Shown here in pieces: positions 1 through 10,812 of a stretch of DNA of 64,000 nucleotides. Position numbers and translations under genes: made by a program. The stretch lies in contig JAWWNJ010000207.1 of the NCBI GenBank assembly GCA_037176885.1, forward strand, positions 186,001 through 250,000. Reading direction: 5' to 3'. The notes under the pieces were generated by a model. That model was not told where the DNA came from. It worked only from the letters and a program-made list of their open reading frames with translations, and did not search any database. Position 1 is the first letter of the stretch, and each line of letters starts with the position of its first letter. This stretch comes from Favolaschia claudopus. Lineage: Eukaryota; Basidiomycota; Agaricomycetes; Agaricales; Mycenaceae.

Positions 1-345
1 ACTCCTCCTAATACACCACAACGGGCTCAACAAGCTGGACGGCAGCAAGAGAGAGAGAATCGTACTTTAGATAGTCCTCAGCATAGACATCCCCGGATTC
101 CTCAACCCAATTTCCCAGCCAATCCTCCCCCTCAATTGAACCCTAATCAAGATGTCTTTGGAGGACACCCTCTGCACCAACCCCGGTTGACTCCCAATAC
201 TGAGGGATTAATAAGACAGCGTCTGGAACAACTGCGTAATGAATCAACAGAATTCCGGCCAGTTCCAGGTGGTCAAGGCAGATACCATTTTGGTGGTAAC
301 CCACAGCATATGGATCCTGGACCTGTAAATCCACCGGGTACATTT
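1..345 (+). pseudogene. Pro/Gln-rich ORF fragment, possibly Helitron N-terminal leader
   Basis: The frame is open from the first base of the window to about base 345 and is rich in Pro, Gln and Asn (for example PRIPQPNFPANPPPQ, then GGNPQHMDPGPVNPPG). It runs into repeat DNA and stops at 366. The Helitron leader at 11.4-12.1 kb has the same composition and is cut at a similar Asn-Pro-Pro-Gly stretch, so this may be the N-terminal leader of a second Helitron copy. That link is inference from composition and one short match. No catalytic domain is visible and the upstream part lies outside the window. Confidence 0.3.
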
Positions 346-568
346 TCAAGGCCGTTCCGGCCGTAGGAGCAAAATTCCGATTTCTCCCTGATTTTAGGCG
401 ATTTTCTGAGGCCTGGTCAAACAATCCGGATAAAACGTCGACCTGGCGGAGGCCTGGTCTGAATTCGTATGAGATTTTCCCCATTAGGGGTCCGGATAAG
501 ACGTCCCAAAATCCAAAAATTTCCCGGCAGGCATCATAGTTGGTTGTCGGGGGTCCTCCTTTTTCCCG
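346..568 (+). repeat. R1 foldback-family fragment holding an empty MITE site
   Basis: Contains AGGCCTGGTC and TCCGGATAA-type motifs, then GGCAGGCATCATAG and TTGGTTGTCGGGGGTCCT. The same order is found at 1.9, 2.7-2.9, 5.1-5.3 and 62.2 kb. The TA at 537-538 is uninterrupted here; the copy at 1967 carries a 710 bp insertion at that TA. Confidence 0.65.
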
Positions 569-671
569 TCGTAGTTCGATTGGTCTAAAGTATGTTTTGT
601 AATGCCGGTGCCCGGCTTACAGAAAGGGGGAGCCTGCGTAATTTCGAGTTTCTTAGGTTCAAAGACTAATA

Positions 672-803
672 GAGAGTTTGCGGTAGCCACTATTTGTAGG
701 ACCCATGGATGGGATAAAATAGTGGCTTCTTGGGGCCCGAGGTACAAACAACGGTCTCGCTCCAGGCCGCACAAAAGCCACCAGTGGCTCACCGCAACCT
801 CTC
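672..803. mobile_element. 132 bp MITE (family GAGACTTTGCGGTAGCCAC), copy 1
   Basis: Terminal inverted repeats: GAGAGTTTGCGGTAGCCAC at the left and the complement of GAGAGGTTGCGGTGAGCCAC at the right. Both ends are flanked by TA (670-671 and 804-805). A better conserved copy lies at 36788-36972 and a one-ended copy at 25352. There is no coding capacity. TA target sites fit Tc1/mariner-type mobilisation, but no transposase for it is present. Confidence 0.7.
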
Positions 804-1734
804 TAATAATTAAACTTTTAAAATTAATCTTCAGATACAATTGAAGGTGAATAAGCAACTGGACACCGCGTTGTGAGCGATTCAGTCCTTGGCAGCAAAT
901 TAAGGCCATACAGTTGAGGCTATTCTGCAGTGGCGGCGACGTTAAGTGCCTTTTTACGTCGGAAAAACTGCGCAGGTTGAGGCATGTCTTGTACTGTTGC
1001 AGCAGAAATTGTAATCACTGCAGTGCCCAGTTGATCGAGATCTAGCAAGGCTTTACATATATTAGTCCCGCTGTCTCTCCGTGTTTGGAGCTTTTCAGTG
1101 CCTGGATTGTGTATGCTACCCAGCTAATGTACATGAGATGTGAATACTTACCACACCTTGTCTTACGCACTCGAGCTCACTCGTCCTTTGGCTCTTCGAT
1201 GAAAAATTTCCTTTTTAGGAAGGGCACTTAAGTCGCGCTCACTGTGATTCACACCAAGTCGCGATGCTCGGAGGGCTTCACCGTCGTAAATGGCTGTGAG
1301 GGCGGGGACAAGATTGAAGGTTGGTTGAAGGGCAAATTCGCCAGCTGTCACGGGAAATGCCGCCGTCCGAACTGATGGTGTGCCCGTGGGAGATCACCCT
1401 GAAATTCCCAGGAACATTGCACAGCCATCCGGATTTTGGGATCCTCAGACAAAAGGGGGAGCAAGCTCCCCCAATTAGATCCCGTCATGAACATTACTCA
1501 GCTGTCCGGCCGGCGAGCGCGAGTCACTGCTCTCTCGGAGTCTCTCCCGCCCTCCAGACCCCCTTCCGCCTCCCGACTCGTCACGCCCTCAACAAGACTA
1601 CGGTTCTCGATGACAGCAAAAATGCTTCATCCAGCTCGGAACCCTCGGGTATCAGCTCTGCCCGTGGCATTGGCCCTGCCGAACCGTTGCAGGCCTAAAA
1701 CGGCCTGAAAAGGGCGACAATCCGCTGGTTTGCC
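804..1734. other. No gene recognised
   Basis: About 930 bp with only short, low-quality frames. Apart from a small hairpin at 1455-1472 I see nothing in it that I can name. Confidence 0.5.
1455..1472. repeat. 18 bp hairpin GGGGGAGCAAGCTCCCCC
   Basis: Eight-base arms around an AA centre. The same 18 bp with flanking A/T occurs reverse-complemented at 37246-37263, followed in both places by an AATTA-type flank. It appears to be a dispersed hairpin rather than chance. Confidence 0.6.
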
Positions 1735-2990
1735 GTGATTTGGAAGATAACTGACCCGAATCCTTCAATGGTTAGCCGCAAGATCCTCAACCAAGCCGTC
1801 GGCAGTCTATGTTATCCGAACCTCGGCCAGGCCTATCGGCAGCTTTATCTGAATTTTCCACCAGCCCTCGTCGCCGAAATGTGGATTTCTCATCCAAATT
1901 GGGGGAGGGTACGCGCGAATTTTGGGCATGTTTTATCCGAATTGAAAATTTCGCCGGCAGGCATCATACTCGTTATGGCAATAAGTCTTGGACGGTGGGA
2001 TTTTGCGTTGTTTGCGACAGATTGAACAGCTTTCCGGCTGGTTCAAGATGCTGAATGTGCGTAGAGTGAACCACTGATAAGATTCCGGCCATCACTACAA
2101 TCACCAAGCGCTGATCAGCTGCCATAAAAGGCAAAACACATCAATGACCTCAAATGTGCATTTTTTCGCTCATTGGGACATCATTTCCCATCAAACTTGT
2201 ATGCCCCAATGTATAGCTTTGGTGAAGCCAAGTAACCCCCAACTTGAATTATGGCAAAAGCTGGTGTAGTTCCCGAGATCTTGGGCTGCCAAGTTGGCCA
2301 TATTTCAGCTGTTTTGCTATTTTTGCCCATGTTACGGCAAAAAAATGGCCGACTTGGCAGCACAATATCTCTGGAACGCCTCAGCCATTTTGCTTAATTC
2401 AAGGTGTTAAACTTACTAGTTTTGGACGATCTACAAGCCTAGCTATCCAGTTTTGCGCCAAAAACATGGATAGCTGGGCCCTAATTTGCAGTTTTCAATA
2501 TTTATCTCTGTTTTGCCTTTTATGATTACAGATCAAGATTATTTGATCAGACTGATGGACGGAATGAGGTCGGTGGAGTACTACACTGACATCTAGCACC
2601 TCAAATCTGCCGAAAACCTGCTTAGATGGCCAAGAGCAGTCAAAAATCCCACCGTCCAAGACTTATTGCCATAACGAGTAGGTGGTTGTCGGGGGTCCTG
2701 AAAAAGGTTCCTACGCCAAGGAACCTTTTTCCCAGGGTCCCGGCTGCCGTAAGTGTGGTAACGCTTACGGTCGTGGGTTCGAGTCCCGCACAACCGTCGG
2801 GGGTTTTAGTGGGTATGGCACTGGTAGTCTCGGATAGGACCCCTGACAATCACCTATGATGCCTGTCCGCGAAAATTCAAACTTTGGGACATCTTATCCG
2901 GATCCCAAATGGGGAAGATCTTATCCGAATTCGAACCAGGCCTTGTTCAAGGCGATGTTTTATCCGAACGGTTGACCAGGCATAGGCGGG
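1735..2990. repeat. R1 foldback element, long imperfect arms, interrupted by a MITE
   Basis: Left arm: 1735-1968 plus 2681-2699. Right arm: 2837-2990 in inverted order. Both arms carry GGTGGTTGTCGGGGGTCCT, then GGCAGGCATCAT, then repeated TTATCCGAA(T/C) motifs at roughly 30-50 bp spacing. The centre (2700-2836) has a short palindrome around AAGGTTCC and a tRNA-like B-box GGTTCGAGTCC. Further fragments lie at 346, 5095, 14219 and 62185. Motif arrays next to inverted ends are known for several DNA-transposon superfamilies; the superfamily here is not clear. Confidence 0.55.
1969..2678. mobile_element. 710 bp TA-flanked MITE inserted in R1
   Basis: The left end CTCGTTATGGCAATAAGTCT and its exact complement at the right form terminal inverted repeats longer than 30 bp (1969- and -2678). 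TA flanks both sides (1967-1968 and 2679-2680). The R1 copy at 537-538 shows the site without the insertion, which confirms the boundaries. No transposase ORF is present. The TA target suggests Tc1/mariner-type mobilisation. Confidence 0.85.
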
Positions 2991-3049
2991 AGGGCCCAAA
3001 AATTAGCGTAAAATGGTGTAAAAAATACAAAAAAAAAAGCGTATTGCGT

Positions 3050-4841
3050 CTACCATGCAGTGATATGTTCGGGGAAGTCAGAATCCGGATCGTCTGATTC
3101 GGCCCTCTCCACGCCTTGTTCCACGACCTTCTTCTTGCCTTTCGTCTGCCCCAGAGGAGGGACATCTCTGGCTCGTCTTTATAGACAGCGGGTGGTGCGA
3201 ACCAGCTTGGAGATGATGAGTTGGAGCCGCCGCATACATACATCAGAAAAGGTGACGCCGATGAGGGCAAACAAATTTTCGGCCTCTTCGTGGGCGCGGA
3301 GAGCAGCGGCGTTGATCTCGGAATCTGAGGGGAAGGTCGACAATCCGGGAATGTTTATATCTCGGTTGTCTGTGTAGGTATGGCTGTACCCTTCCGCTTT
3401 GGCTTTACCGGTAATAATTGAGATTTGTTGAACCGGCCTTGTAGCCACCACAGCGTCTTTTGTATAATTATACGCGGTTTTCCAGACATGTTCACGGGGT
3501 CTCCTGGATTTTGTGTTAGCACGGCGAGTAATAGCATTGAATCATACTTACCATAGCTGAGTGCTGCCCCTGTTAGGGTTTTAAAATCACATTTGAATGC
3601 AAGCCAATGGATTTGCTCCTCCCAGAGCGCCGTGAACCATAGCTTCGATGCACCACCCTCCTTTACCTTCCTCTCCAGCGCCACCAAATATGATCTTTTC
3701 ACCTCCTTGAAGTCTTCGGGTCGCTCAGCCTTCAAAATCTCAATTATGAAGGCGCGCGGCACCAGAATAATTCGGGACGCCAGGCGAGACACAACAGAGA
3801 TGCGTTTCTCGAGCACAGAAATCATACTGTAAATACTTCTACCGAGGCAACCGTCACGGTCACGGTGGGGTCGGTTGCGTTGCCCAAAACGCTCCAGATC
3901 ACGGTCACGGAGGGTCTGGTTGCCTTGATCTGGGTCGTGACATGGCCAAAAATATTGAATTTTCGCCCATTTTTGGCATGAGATTTGCAAAATTTTGCGC
4001 ATAGAGCACAATTTGACTCAATGCGCATCCAGAAAGCCCTGATTCTGGTGCAAAAAAAGGCAAATTCGAAGAAACTTGGTTGCCCATCATGGCAATTGTC
4101 ACGCTCACGCCTGGTCTGGTTGCGTTGCCCAAAGTGGGTCACGGTGTCACGGTACTTTGGCTGGTTGCCTCGGTACAAGTATCTACAGTAACATCCATCA
4201 TTCCATCCGAAACCATTCTGTCCGAAATAGCACGCGAAAACTGTAAGTAGTGTCTGCTCCCCCGCCATGAGTTGAGCGTTCCAACCCAATGTCGAAAGCC
4301 TCTGAGCCGCCATATCTGCAGCCACCAATGCTCCTCGCGTCCGACCGACCCAGTCTCGTCCGACTTCCCAATCCTCTCGCGCATCAGCCATCTCAATAAG
4401 CCATTGCCACGTTCCAATGATCCAAAATGAAAACCGCGTGCCAGGGAAACGCGAGTCCGAGACGGATAATTTTCCATCTAGAGTTGCTTGCCGCACCACC
4501 TGGATTAGCTGCTTGACAAGGATAATTGGCGGAAGTGGTCGAGTCTTCGGATGCTGGATTGTTTGGTCAATATCCATGGTAGGTTTTGACTTTGAAAAGC
4601 AAGTCTCTGCGGCTGGAAACACTAATGCATATGACTTTGTGGGGATGATGGCACGCAGGAAGGCTTCGACATTTAATCTCCTATTGGATGCGAAGATGAC
4701 CCGCGCAGTAAGCCTCCAATTCCTTCGGTGCGTGAAGAGGATTTTTCGATCTTTCCCAATCCATTTGTTGATGTCCAAAGGAGGAAGTTGGTCTTCATCG
4801 TCCGAGTCGAGAACCTCCAGCACGCCGAGGTCAGCCACCAT
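3050..4841 (-). pseudogene. Ulp1/C48-like cysteine-protease gene, decayed
   Basis: Reading from 4841 leftwards, the start (MVADLGVLEVLDSDDEDQLP) leads into a long N-terminal region with PFW-type motifs (SDSRFPGTRFSFW, then GTWQWLIEMA). After a frame change near 4250, in a G5 tract, it continues as DRMVSDGMMDV. The 362 bp MITE at 3827-4188 interrupts here; beyond it the frame resumes at MISVLEKRISVVSRL. Further on come HWLAFKCDF and LSYGD, which fit the His and following segment of Ulp1-type (C48) proteases as found in fungal transposon-associated genes, then a likely 48 bp intron (GTAAGTATG to CCAG, about 3505-3553) and [11 protein letters not shown] cannot find the catalytic Cys in a consistent frame. 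A Lys/Asp-rich tail ends at 3050 after an in-frame TAA near 3179. The family call is moderate: it rests on layout and short motifs. Confidence 0.45.
3827..4188. mobile_element. 362 bp TA-flanked MITE inside the protease gene
   Basis: The ends are CTGTAAATACTTCTACCGAG and the complement of CTGTAGATACTTGTACCGAG, extending into AGGCAACC. TA lies at 3825-3826 and 4189-4190. Removing the element joins GATGTT to ATGATTTCT in one open frame. Internally it is rich in TCACGG repeats and non-coding. Confidence 0.85.
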
Positions 4842-5094
4842 GCAGAGGTTTCGCGAAAATCGACGTCGAACAAAGGCTGAGTACTAGTGGCATGGGCTGA
4901 TACTAATAAAATATGATTATTATTTGTCGAATAAAAAAACATTCCCTCCAGGCAACCTGTCGTTTTAAGTGGTTCACGCCGTGAGTGTGTATCTATTTCT
5001 ATTTTCTAAGTAAGTATGTGTATAGCGTGCCATCTTCGGCACTGACCGGTACTGACCTCCGATCTGCGCCGACCCCAGCCGATGCGCGCCGACA
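4842..5094. other. Short intergenic stretch
   Basis: A/T-rich flank followed by a GCGCCGAC-type GC-rich stretch. No gene seen. Confidence 0.5.
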
Positions 5095-5288
5095 TATGAA
5101 ACTTTATCCGGATCTGAACCAGGCCTAGCGGCCGGCCCTCATGGGTTATCCGAATTTGTGGACAGGCACGGCCGTTCCATGGCCGATATCTTATCCGAAT
5201 CCGGGCAGGGTCCGCCCAATTTTGGGGGATGTTTTATCCGAATTGAAAATTTTGCGGACAGGCCTCGTAGGTGGTTGTCGGGGGTCCT
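5095..5288 (+). repeat. R1 fragment with four TTATCCG motifs
   Basis: TTATCCGGATC, TTATCCGAATTTG, TTATCCGAATCC and TTATCCGAATTG fall at about 40 bp intervals, followed by GGACAGGCCTCGTAGGTGG and TTGTCGGGGGTCC. This matches the left arm of the R1 foldback. The next element starts at its end. Confidence 0.6.
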
Positions 5289-5620
5289 TCTCGGATACCC
5301 AGACGTTTTTAATCGCAATCCGTGGGGGCGTGGGAGCTATTTCCTAATCTGTAATTACAATGACATTTTTCGATGGATTTTGAAGGCGATGGGAAAAACC
5401 AAGGCGATGGGAAAAAGGTTCCTATGGCGCCAATGCGTGTTTGGGGGTTATGGTAGGTGCCTCAAGTGAAGTGGCCCAGACGTTCCTACGCCCTTTTTCC
5501 CATCGCCTGCAAAATCAATCAAACGTCACCAGCTGTCATTGTAATTACCGATTAGGAAACACATCCGGTTCTATAAACCACGCCTACAAGGATTGCGTAG
5601 GAACGTCTGGGTATCCGAGA
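5289..5620. mobile_element. 332 bp foldback MITE (family TCTCGG-ACCCAGACGTT)
   Basis: The left end TCTCGGATACCCAGACGTT and its complement at the right close a hairpin whose arms stay similar for about 80 bp (both reach CCTAATC.GTAATTACAATG). The terminal motif matches the 591 bp element at 36094 and the single end at 29193. No clear target duplication is visible here. Long arms suggest a Mutator-like non-autonomous element, an inference supported by the 11 bp duplication at the 36 kb copy. Confidence 0.65.
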
Positions 5621-5724
5621 CTAGGCACTGGTCGAAATTCCAAGCTGCGAGTCCCACAGTACCGTGATATCCATCACGTGTCTGCGTAAATGCATTTCCT
5701 CCGGGGTCCGGATCTCTACTTCCG

Positions 5725-5805
5725 CCTGAAACAAGCTTTAGCACCCTGCCTCCGGCAGGGCCGACTCGCTTGGGGCTCTGCCCCAAACCCCGGGGGTTTT
5801 TCTTG
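5725..5805 (-). repeat. GC-rich dispersed repeat (family G), fragment
   Basis: The complement reads GGGGTTTGGGGCAGAGCCCC, then GAGTCGGCC, then GGAGGCAGGGTGCTAAAGC. The same order occurs at 14.9, 19.7 and 44.5 kb, with a diverged relative at 24.3 kb. Confidence 0.55.
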
Positions 5806-5864
5806 GTGTACTTATACTTATATATACAATGAATAACAGTTGTATTGATTTGTACAAACTATTT

Positions 5865-6755
5865 AGTTTACAGCAGTTTGCAGATGTAATGACACCACGT
5901 CGCATCACATGAGAAGAAAGCACAAAAAACACGTCTTCTTCTCTCCTTCGTATCTCTCTCGTTTCGACGACAAATAGCATGATTTTGGTATCGGAGGACT
6001 CGCCGTAATCCGGGCTTCAAAACGACTATCTTTTATCGCCGAAATCCTGACTTCATTTTGGCCGACATCCACCTTGCTCGTCATCGTCATCGCCGTCTTG
6101 GACGCAATTCTGGAGAGAATGCCTCGTGTGTACGCGCGTTAGGAAGGCAGTTCTAGTCGCTTTCAATCTATATGCATTTGTAGCGCGGATTCCGGTTAGA
6201 TAACTTATTGTTCTCGTGTCTCTTCTCTACTTCCACCGTGATCACAGTTTCGTTCTCTGGTTTTGTTCCTTCTCAGGCGCGGGTCACAATTCCATGCCGT
6301 GCGGTGTATAGCACCAGTGGGGTGCGTCTTCAAAAGGAAAGGACGCTAATTTTTCGCTAAATTATTTCGCAGTGGCGTATTCTATTTTTCTCGTTTGCCA
6401 CTGGAGTCTGCGTGGCTTACTTACTATTAGCCACTTTGTACCACACATACACTACTAAGGATGCCAGATGACTATTTTCTGGAGATCTCAAGACTCATTC
6501 TGTGTGCATAACCCTGCTAGGAGCGCGACAACAGTTGGAGAAGCTGGATGTCAAGTGGATGTCGACCAAAATCAAAGTCGGAATTTTGACAATAAAATAC
6601 CAGCGTCTTGAGGCCCGGATTAAGGCGACCTCATACATACAAGAATAGTCGATATTGGGCAAGAAACGAGCAAGAACGAGGCGATACAAGAAGACGTATT
6701 TTTCGTGCTTTCTTTACATGTGATGCGACGTGGTGTCATTACATCTGCAAACTGC
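5865..6755. repeat. Long inverted repeat containing a duplicated Helitron C-terminal end
   Basis: Plus-strand 5865-5960 (CAGCAGTTTGCAGATGTAAT and onward) is the inverted copy of 6660-6755, which is the last coding part of the Helitron helicase. The similarity continues inward on both sides (AATCCGGGC, then TTTTGGYCGACATCCAC), giving arms of about 250 bp around a loop near 6121-6519. The loop has no recognisable gene. Confidence 0.7.
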
Positions 6756-9173
6756 TGTAAGACCTCTTCATATACAATATTTTTAGTAAGTGCACTATCT
6801 ACATTCGCAGGTTTGAACAGAGCCTTGATACGTTGGCTAGATGTGCATCGGGACAGTGCTACATATAGTTGGCCATGAGTGAACACATCGGTGCGAAGAT
6901 CGAGTCCAATATTATTTACGGATTGACCCTGTGATTTGTTGATTGTCATAGAGAAGGCAAGACGGGCAGGAAACTGGCGACGTTTCATAGATACTCCCAC
7001 TTGTTCCATAGCTGGAATAATAGAGATGCGGGGAATAAAAGCTTTCTTTCCCATATGTTCACCACCAATTAGTCTGATCTCCAGAACATGAGCAGCCGCT
7101 CTTGTGAGAATACCTCTAGAGCCGTTACACAGACCATTTGGAGGATCAAGATTGCGCAGAATCATGATTGGGCATCCCACTTTCAAAGCCAGCTTTGCAA
7201 GAGGCAGCCCAGATGCTTTCACAGAGTTGAGATATTCTACGGGATATTCAAAACCCCCATCCACGCCCTCCTCTATAATAGCAGAGTCTGCACTGTGATA
7301 AACGGTTTCCTGACCATTGAATTTATTGAGTAGCTTCTGATTGAGCTCATCAACTTCATCATTTCTGCCCGAGAGAATAGTGCGTTCCAAGAAGTATCTA
7401 TCATCCTGATGATTGGATTGAATTGCGGAAATGCCAGGGTAGATTGCATCGATGAGAGCTTCTTCTGTATTTGTAGGAATTTTGACGTTGGCTGGCAATT
7501 GCACATTGCCATTGGCATCAGAATTTCTCCCATGTCCTACATCTAAGAGCCAGCGAGCAAAATCTTTGTCTTCTTGGCGGGCATGTGGTCCCCCCAATCT
7601 CATATTCTGGGTTAGATTAAGCATCTGAATCCGTGGCCACAGATAAGAACGCTTGAGGCAAAAGCTAACAATATCCTCTCTCCTGCCTTTGACAACAACT
7701 GGTAGAATCTGCTGGAAGTCTCCGCCAAAGACAATAGTGACACCTCCAAAGGGACGTGGATCACTGCGTATATCCTGCATAGTTTTGTCAACAGCTTCCG
7801 GCGCTCGACGATCCTGCATTGGCACTTCATCCCATATCACCAATTCAACTCGCAGCAGCAGTTCAGCCAAGTGTGTGCGCTTTTTAATATTACATAGAAT
7901 GTCTTGATATAGAATTAGGGGAATCTTGAATGTGGAGTGAGAGGTCCGGCCACCGAGCAACAACAATTAAGCTATGCCAGATGATGCAACACAGAGTACA
8001 ATCTTTCCTTCGGCTCGCAAAGCATAGCATAAGGTGTTATAAACATGAGTCTTCCCTGTCCCACCTGGACCGTTCAGGAAATATAATTTGGGTTCACTGT
8101 TTTGTATGGAATGCATCACAGCATTGAATGCAGCGCGCTGTGCAACATTAAGCCCCTGGATTCGAGGTTCAGCCAATCTGCGCTGCTCATCCCGATCATA
8201 TGCTAACTGTTCAGCAATCAGACGATTTGCTTCCAATTGCGCCCAGTTGTCTACAGGTCGAGGCATAGGAGGAAAATCAGACAAAGACTTTCCAGAGCCA
8301 TGTAAAATAGAATCAAGAAGATAGAGGCCATAGTCATATATCTGATGTTCTGTAGGGTTTTGAAATCCTTTTTGTATAAGTTTGTAACGCAGGTCATCAC
8401 ATATGTTTTGTTTGAATTTGTTCCAAAGCGCCACTGGATCTTGTAAAGGCCAATTCTCTCGAATGATTGTTGCAAACAGCTGCCTGAGTTGATATCCTGT
8501 TTGCATGACTGATGCCTCGTCAAGACATTGTTCCCATTCTCTGTCATCTTCTAACAATCCAAGAGCCAGACATGCTTCTTGGAAGGTTGGGTAAACAACA
8601 TTATTGACTGTACGAAGGTTTTCAAATGAGGTTGGACCTCGCACAACAGTCAACAGTGTCCGAAGATAAAAGCGCTCCCCAGCAGAAGGTCCAGCAAAGA
8701 ACATTCTTCCGATGGCAAATTGTTGCTTCCTTACTGTCCACTTGGTAGTAGGTTTGTTCCATACAAAATGCTGTGGAAACTCCTGGTATAGAGAGTCTCT
8801 GGCCTTGGGAAGGTCATTTGCACAGGCTTTGAAGAATGCAGTGAGAGTAGTGTCCTTTGTAGCTCCTCTGTTGAGCACAGTTTCGGCATCATCATTTTGG
8901 TTGAAGACTACACTCTGTTCATTCGGAAGATGAAGTTGGAGACGAACAACTGTAGGCTTCTCCTCATGCAATCTGTACCGAAGAAGTCGCCAAGTGGCAT
9001 CAGGAGCTGATATATAACGACTGTCCAGATGTAATTTGATTTCATCATTCTGTTGTTCAACTGTGAGGGTACTGCGGTCGTGGCCTTTGTAGACATATTT
9101 ATGGATATACTTCGTTGCTTTGATAGAAATACAGCATTCAACATTCATATGACAGCCATATTCCAGAAGTGCT
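6620..9173 (-). pseudogene. Helitron helicase half: Rep C-terminus and Pif1-type helicase
   Basis: This is the second coding block of a Helitron RepHel protein, read from 9173 leftwards after a 66 bp intron. It starts with the Rep tyrosine region (KYIHKYVYKGHD). It continues through a linker to the SF1 helicase with Walker A GPGGTGKTH, Walker B IWDE, GDFQQILPVV, KSQGQSVNNIGLDL and LYVALSRC. The protein nicks and unwinds DNA for rolling-circle transposition. One in-frame TAA (7967-7969) lies between ASSGIA and LLLLGGRTSHS, inside the conserved region after Walker A; otherwise the frame is open for about 850 codons. The end of the frame is repeated in inverted form at 5.9 kb. Autonomous activity is unlikely because of this stop and the breaks upstream. 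Confidence 0.9.
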
Positions 9174-9239
9174 CTGCAAAGAATTTACACACCATATATA
9201 TTGATTCAAATCTTGAGTGAAAGTATAAGGCTTTCTTAC

Positions 9240-10812
9240 CTGGGATTATAAGGAACAATCCAGCGGTTATCTATTGTCTTGCCCTTGTCAATAAAAGTAA
9301 CACCATTTTGTGGTCTTGCATAAATTGCATATCCATCCTCAGCTAGTCGTGTCTCTGCCTGAAATGGCTTTGGATAGCCCTTTGAACATTTTCCATCTTT
9401 CATACAGGGGGCATTGGGATTGTCATTGCCACAGGGTCGGTGAACCATCAGAGTGGTCACCAAAGCATAAAGTTTGGGATATTTTATTTTGTCAGGAATC
9501 TGAGCCCAGACTACACGGTCAACATCCTCTGGATTTCTGACTCGATGATCTGGCTTATTGAAAATTAAGATGTGGATATGTGGAAGGCCACGCTTTTGAA
9601 ATTCTATAGTCCAAACCACTCCAGCATATGCCCCGAATTCACCATTCTTGATAGAGTCCAACAGCATCCGTATCTTTTCCCTGAAGACACGTGCAACCAA
9701 ATCAGGCCTATCAGCAGGTGTTTGGCCAGGAAGTAAGCTTGCTTCAACTTCTGTCCAACGTGGATTGGCAGTTACTGTGACAAACCAATCCGGCTTCCCA
9801 CAATGTAGTGCAATAGCTAAAGAGTCTTGATATAACTGAACCATAAAACGCGAACCTCCAATGTATGAGGAAGGGAGAATGAATCTTTTTCCAACATCTC
9901 CTAGTGCTATATCATTGTTACTGGTAGCATCAGCCAGGCCCTTGTAGAGTTCAACCCTTAACTCCGTTTGATGAGTTCTATACCAATTTAGACGATTTTG
10001 ATCAGTGGTAGCCCAAGCATCTACTATCCATTGTTGAAACAGTGCTCCAGCTTTGAATATGTGCAGAGAATCTGTGGCTCTTTGGTGTAAACGATAAGCA
10101 TAATATTCTAAGATAGTCATATTCTCGCGCCGGCGACCTCGATTTGGCTCCTCTTCGCCTGGATCACGGTCTTCTTCCTCTTGGTCTGTATCGTTTCCAG
10201 CAGGCAAATTGAGAGGAATGTTTTTATGCCAGCCATGTTCTCCATATGGAAATAATAAAACATAAGCCATAGGCTGATAGGATGGATTGGTTTCATAAAT
10301 TCTTTTCAGTACCTGTACTCCACCTCTATACTGAACAATCAGATCCCGATGATCTACTGGGAGAGAGCCATCCCCAGGCAATATCACAGCTACTTCATTT
10401 GTTGTTGGTGCATTGTAGCGCCGATGATCTGTGCCAGGCTCAAGTTGAATATTTGTAAATATTTCTGATCTAATATTGGGATGATTCTGCTCTTGTTCTT
10501 TGATTCGTTCAAATGCGGTCTTGAAAGCCTGAACATACTGATTATGTTCCTGTAAAACACCATCTAGAATTCCCATCACTTCTGGCTTTAGGCCAGACAT
10601 ACGGCTATTTGCCTGTGGTGCATTACGCCGCATCCTGGCAGCATTTGCTTCCTCTGATGAATAGAAGTACAGTTCAAGTTGCGCATAAGAAGGTTCCTGA
10701 CCCAGCTCTGGTTGCAAAGCACCAACATTGTGGTAGAGCATTCCCTGAATTTTGTAAACATAAGGACCTCCACCCTCAATTGAGCGATCAAGTTTCGCTC
10801 CTACAGATGCTA
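9240..10812 (-). pseudogene. Helitron Rep (HUH nickase) exon
   Basis: The frame reads from 10812 (ASVGAKLDRSIEGGGPYVYK) to 9240, where it is spliced (intron 9174-9239, GTAAGAAAG to TTTGCAG) to the helicase block so that PYNPR joins ALLEYGCHMNVE. It contains the HUH motif RGLPHIHILIF and the Cys-rich stretch HRPCGNDNPNAPC. This is the relaxase-like part that cuts the Helitron ends. Its true upstream neighbour is the N-terminal block at 11425-12092: the 612 bp insertion at 10813-11424 splits a sentence that otherwise reads YNSAFSL-ASVGAKLD without a gap. Taken alone the exon is undamaged. Confidence 0.9.
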
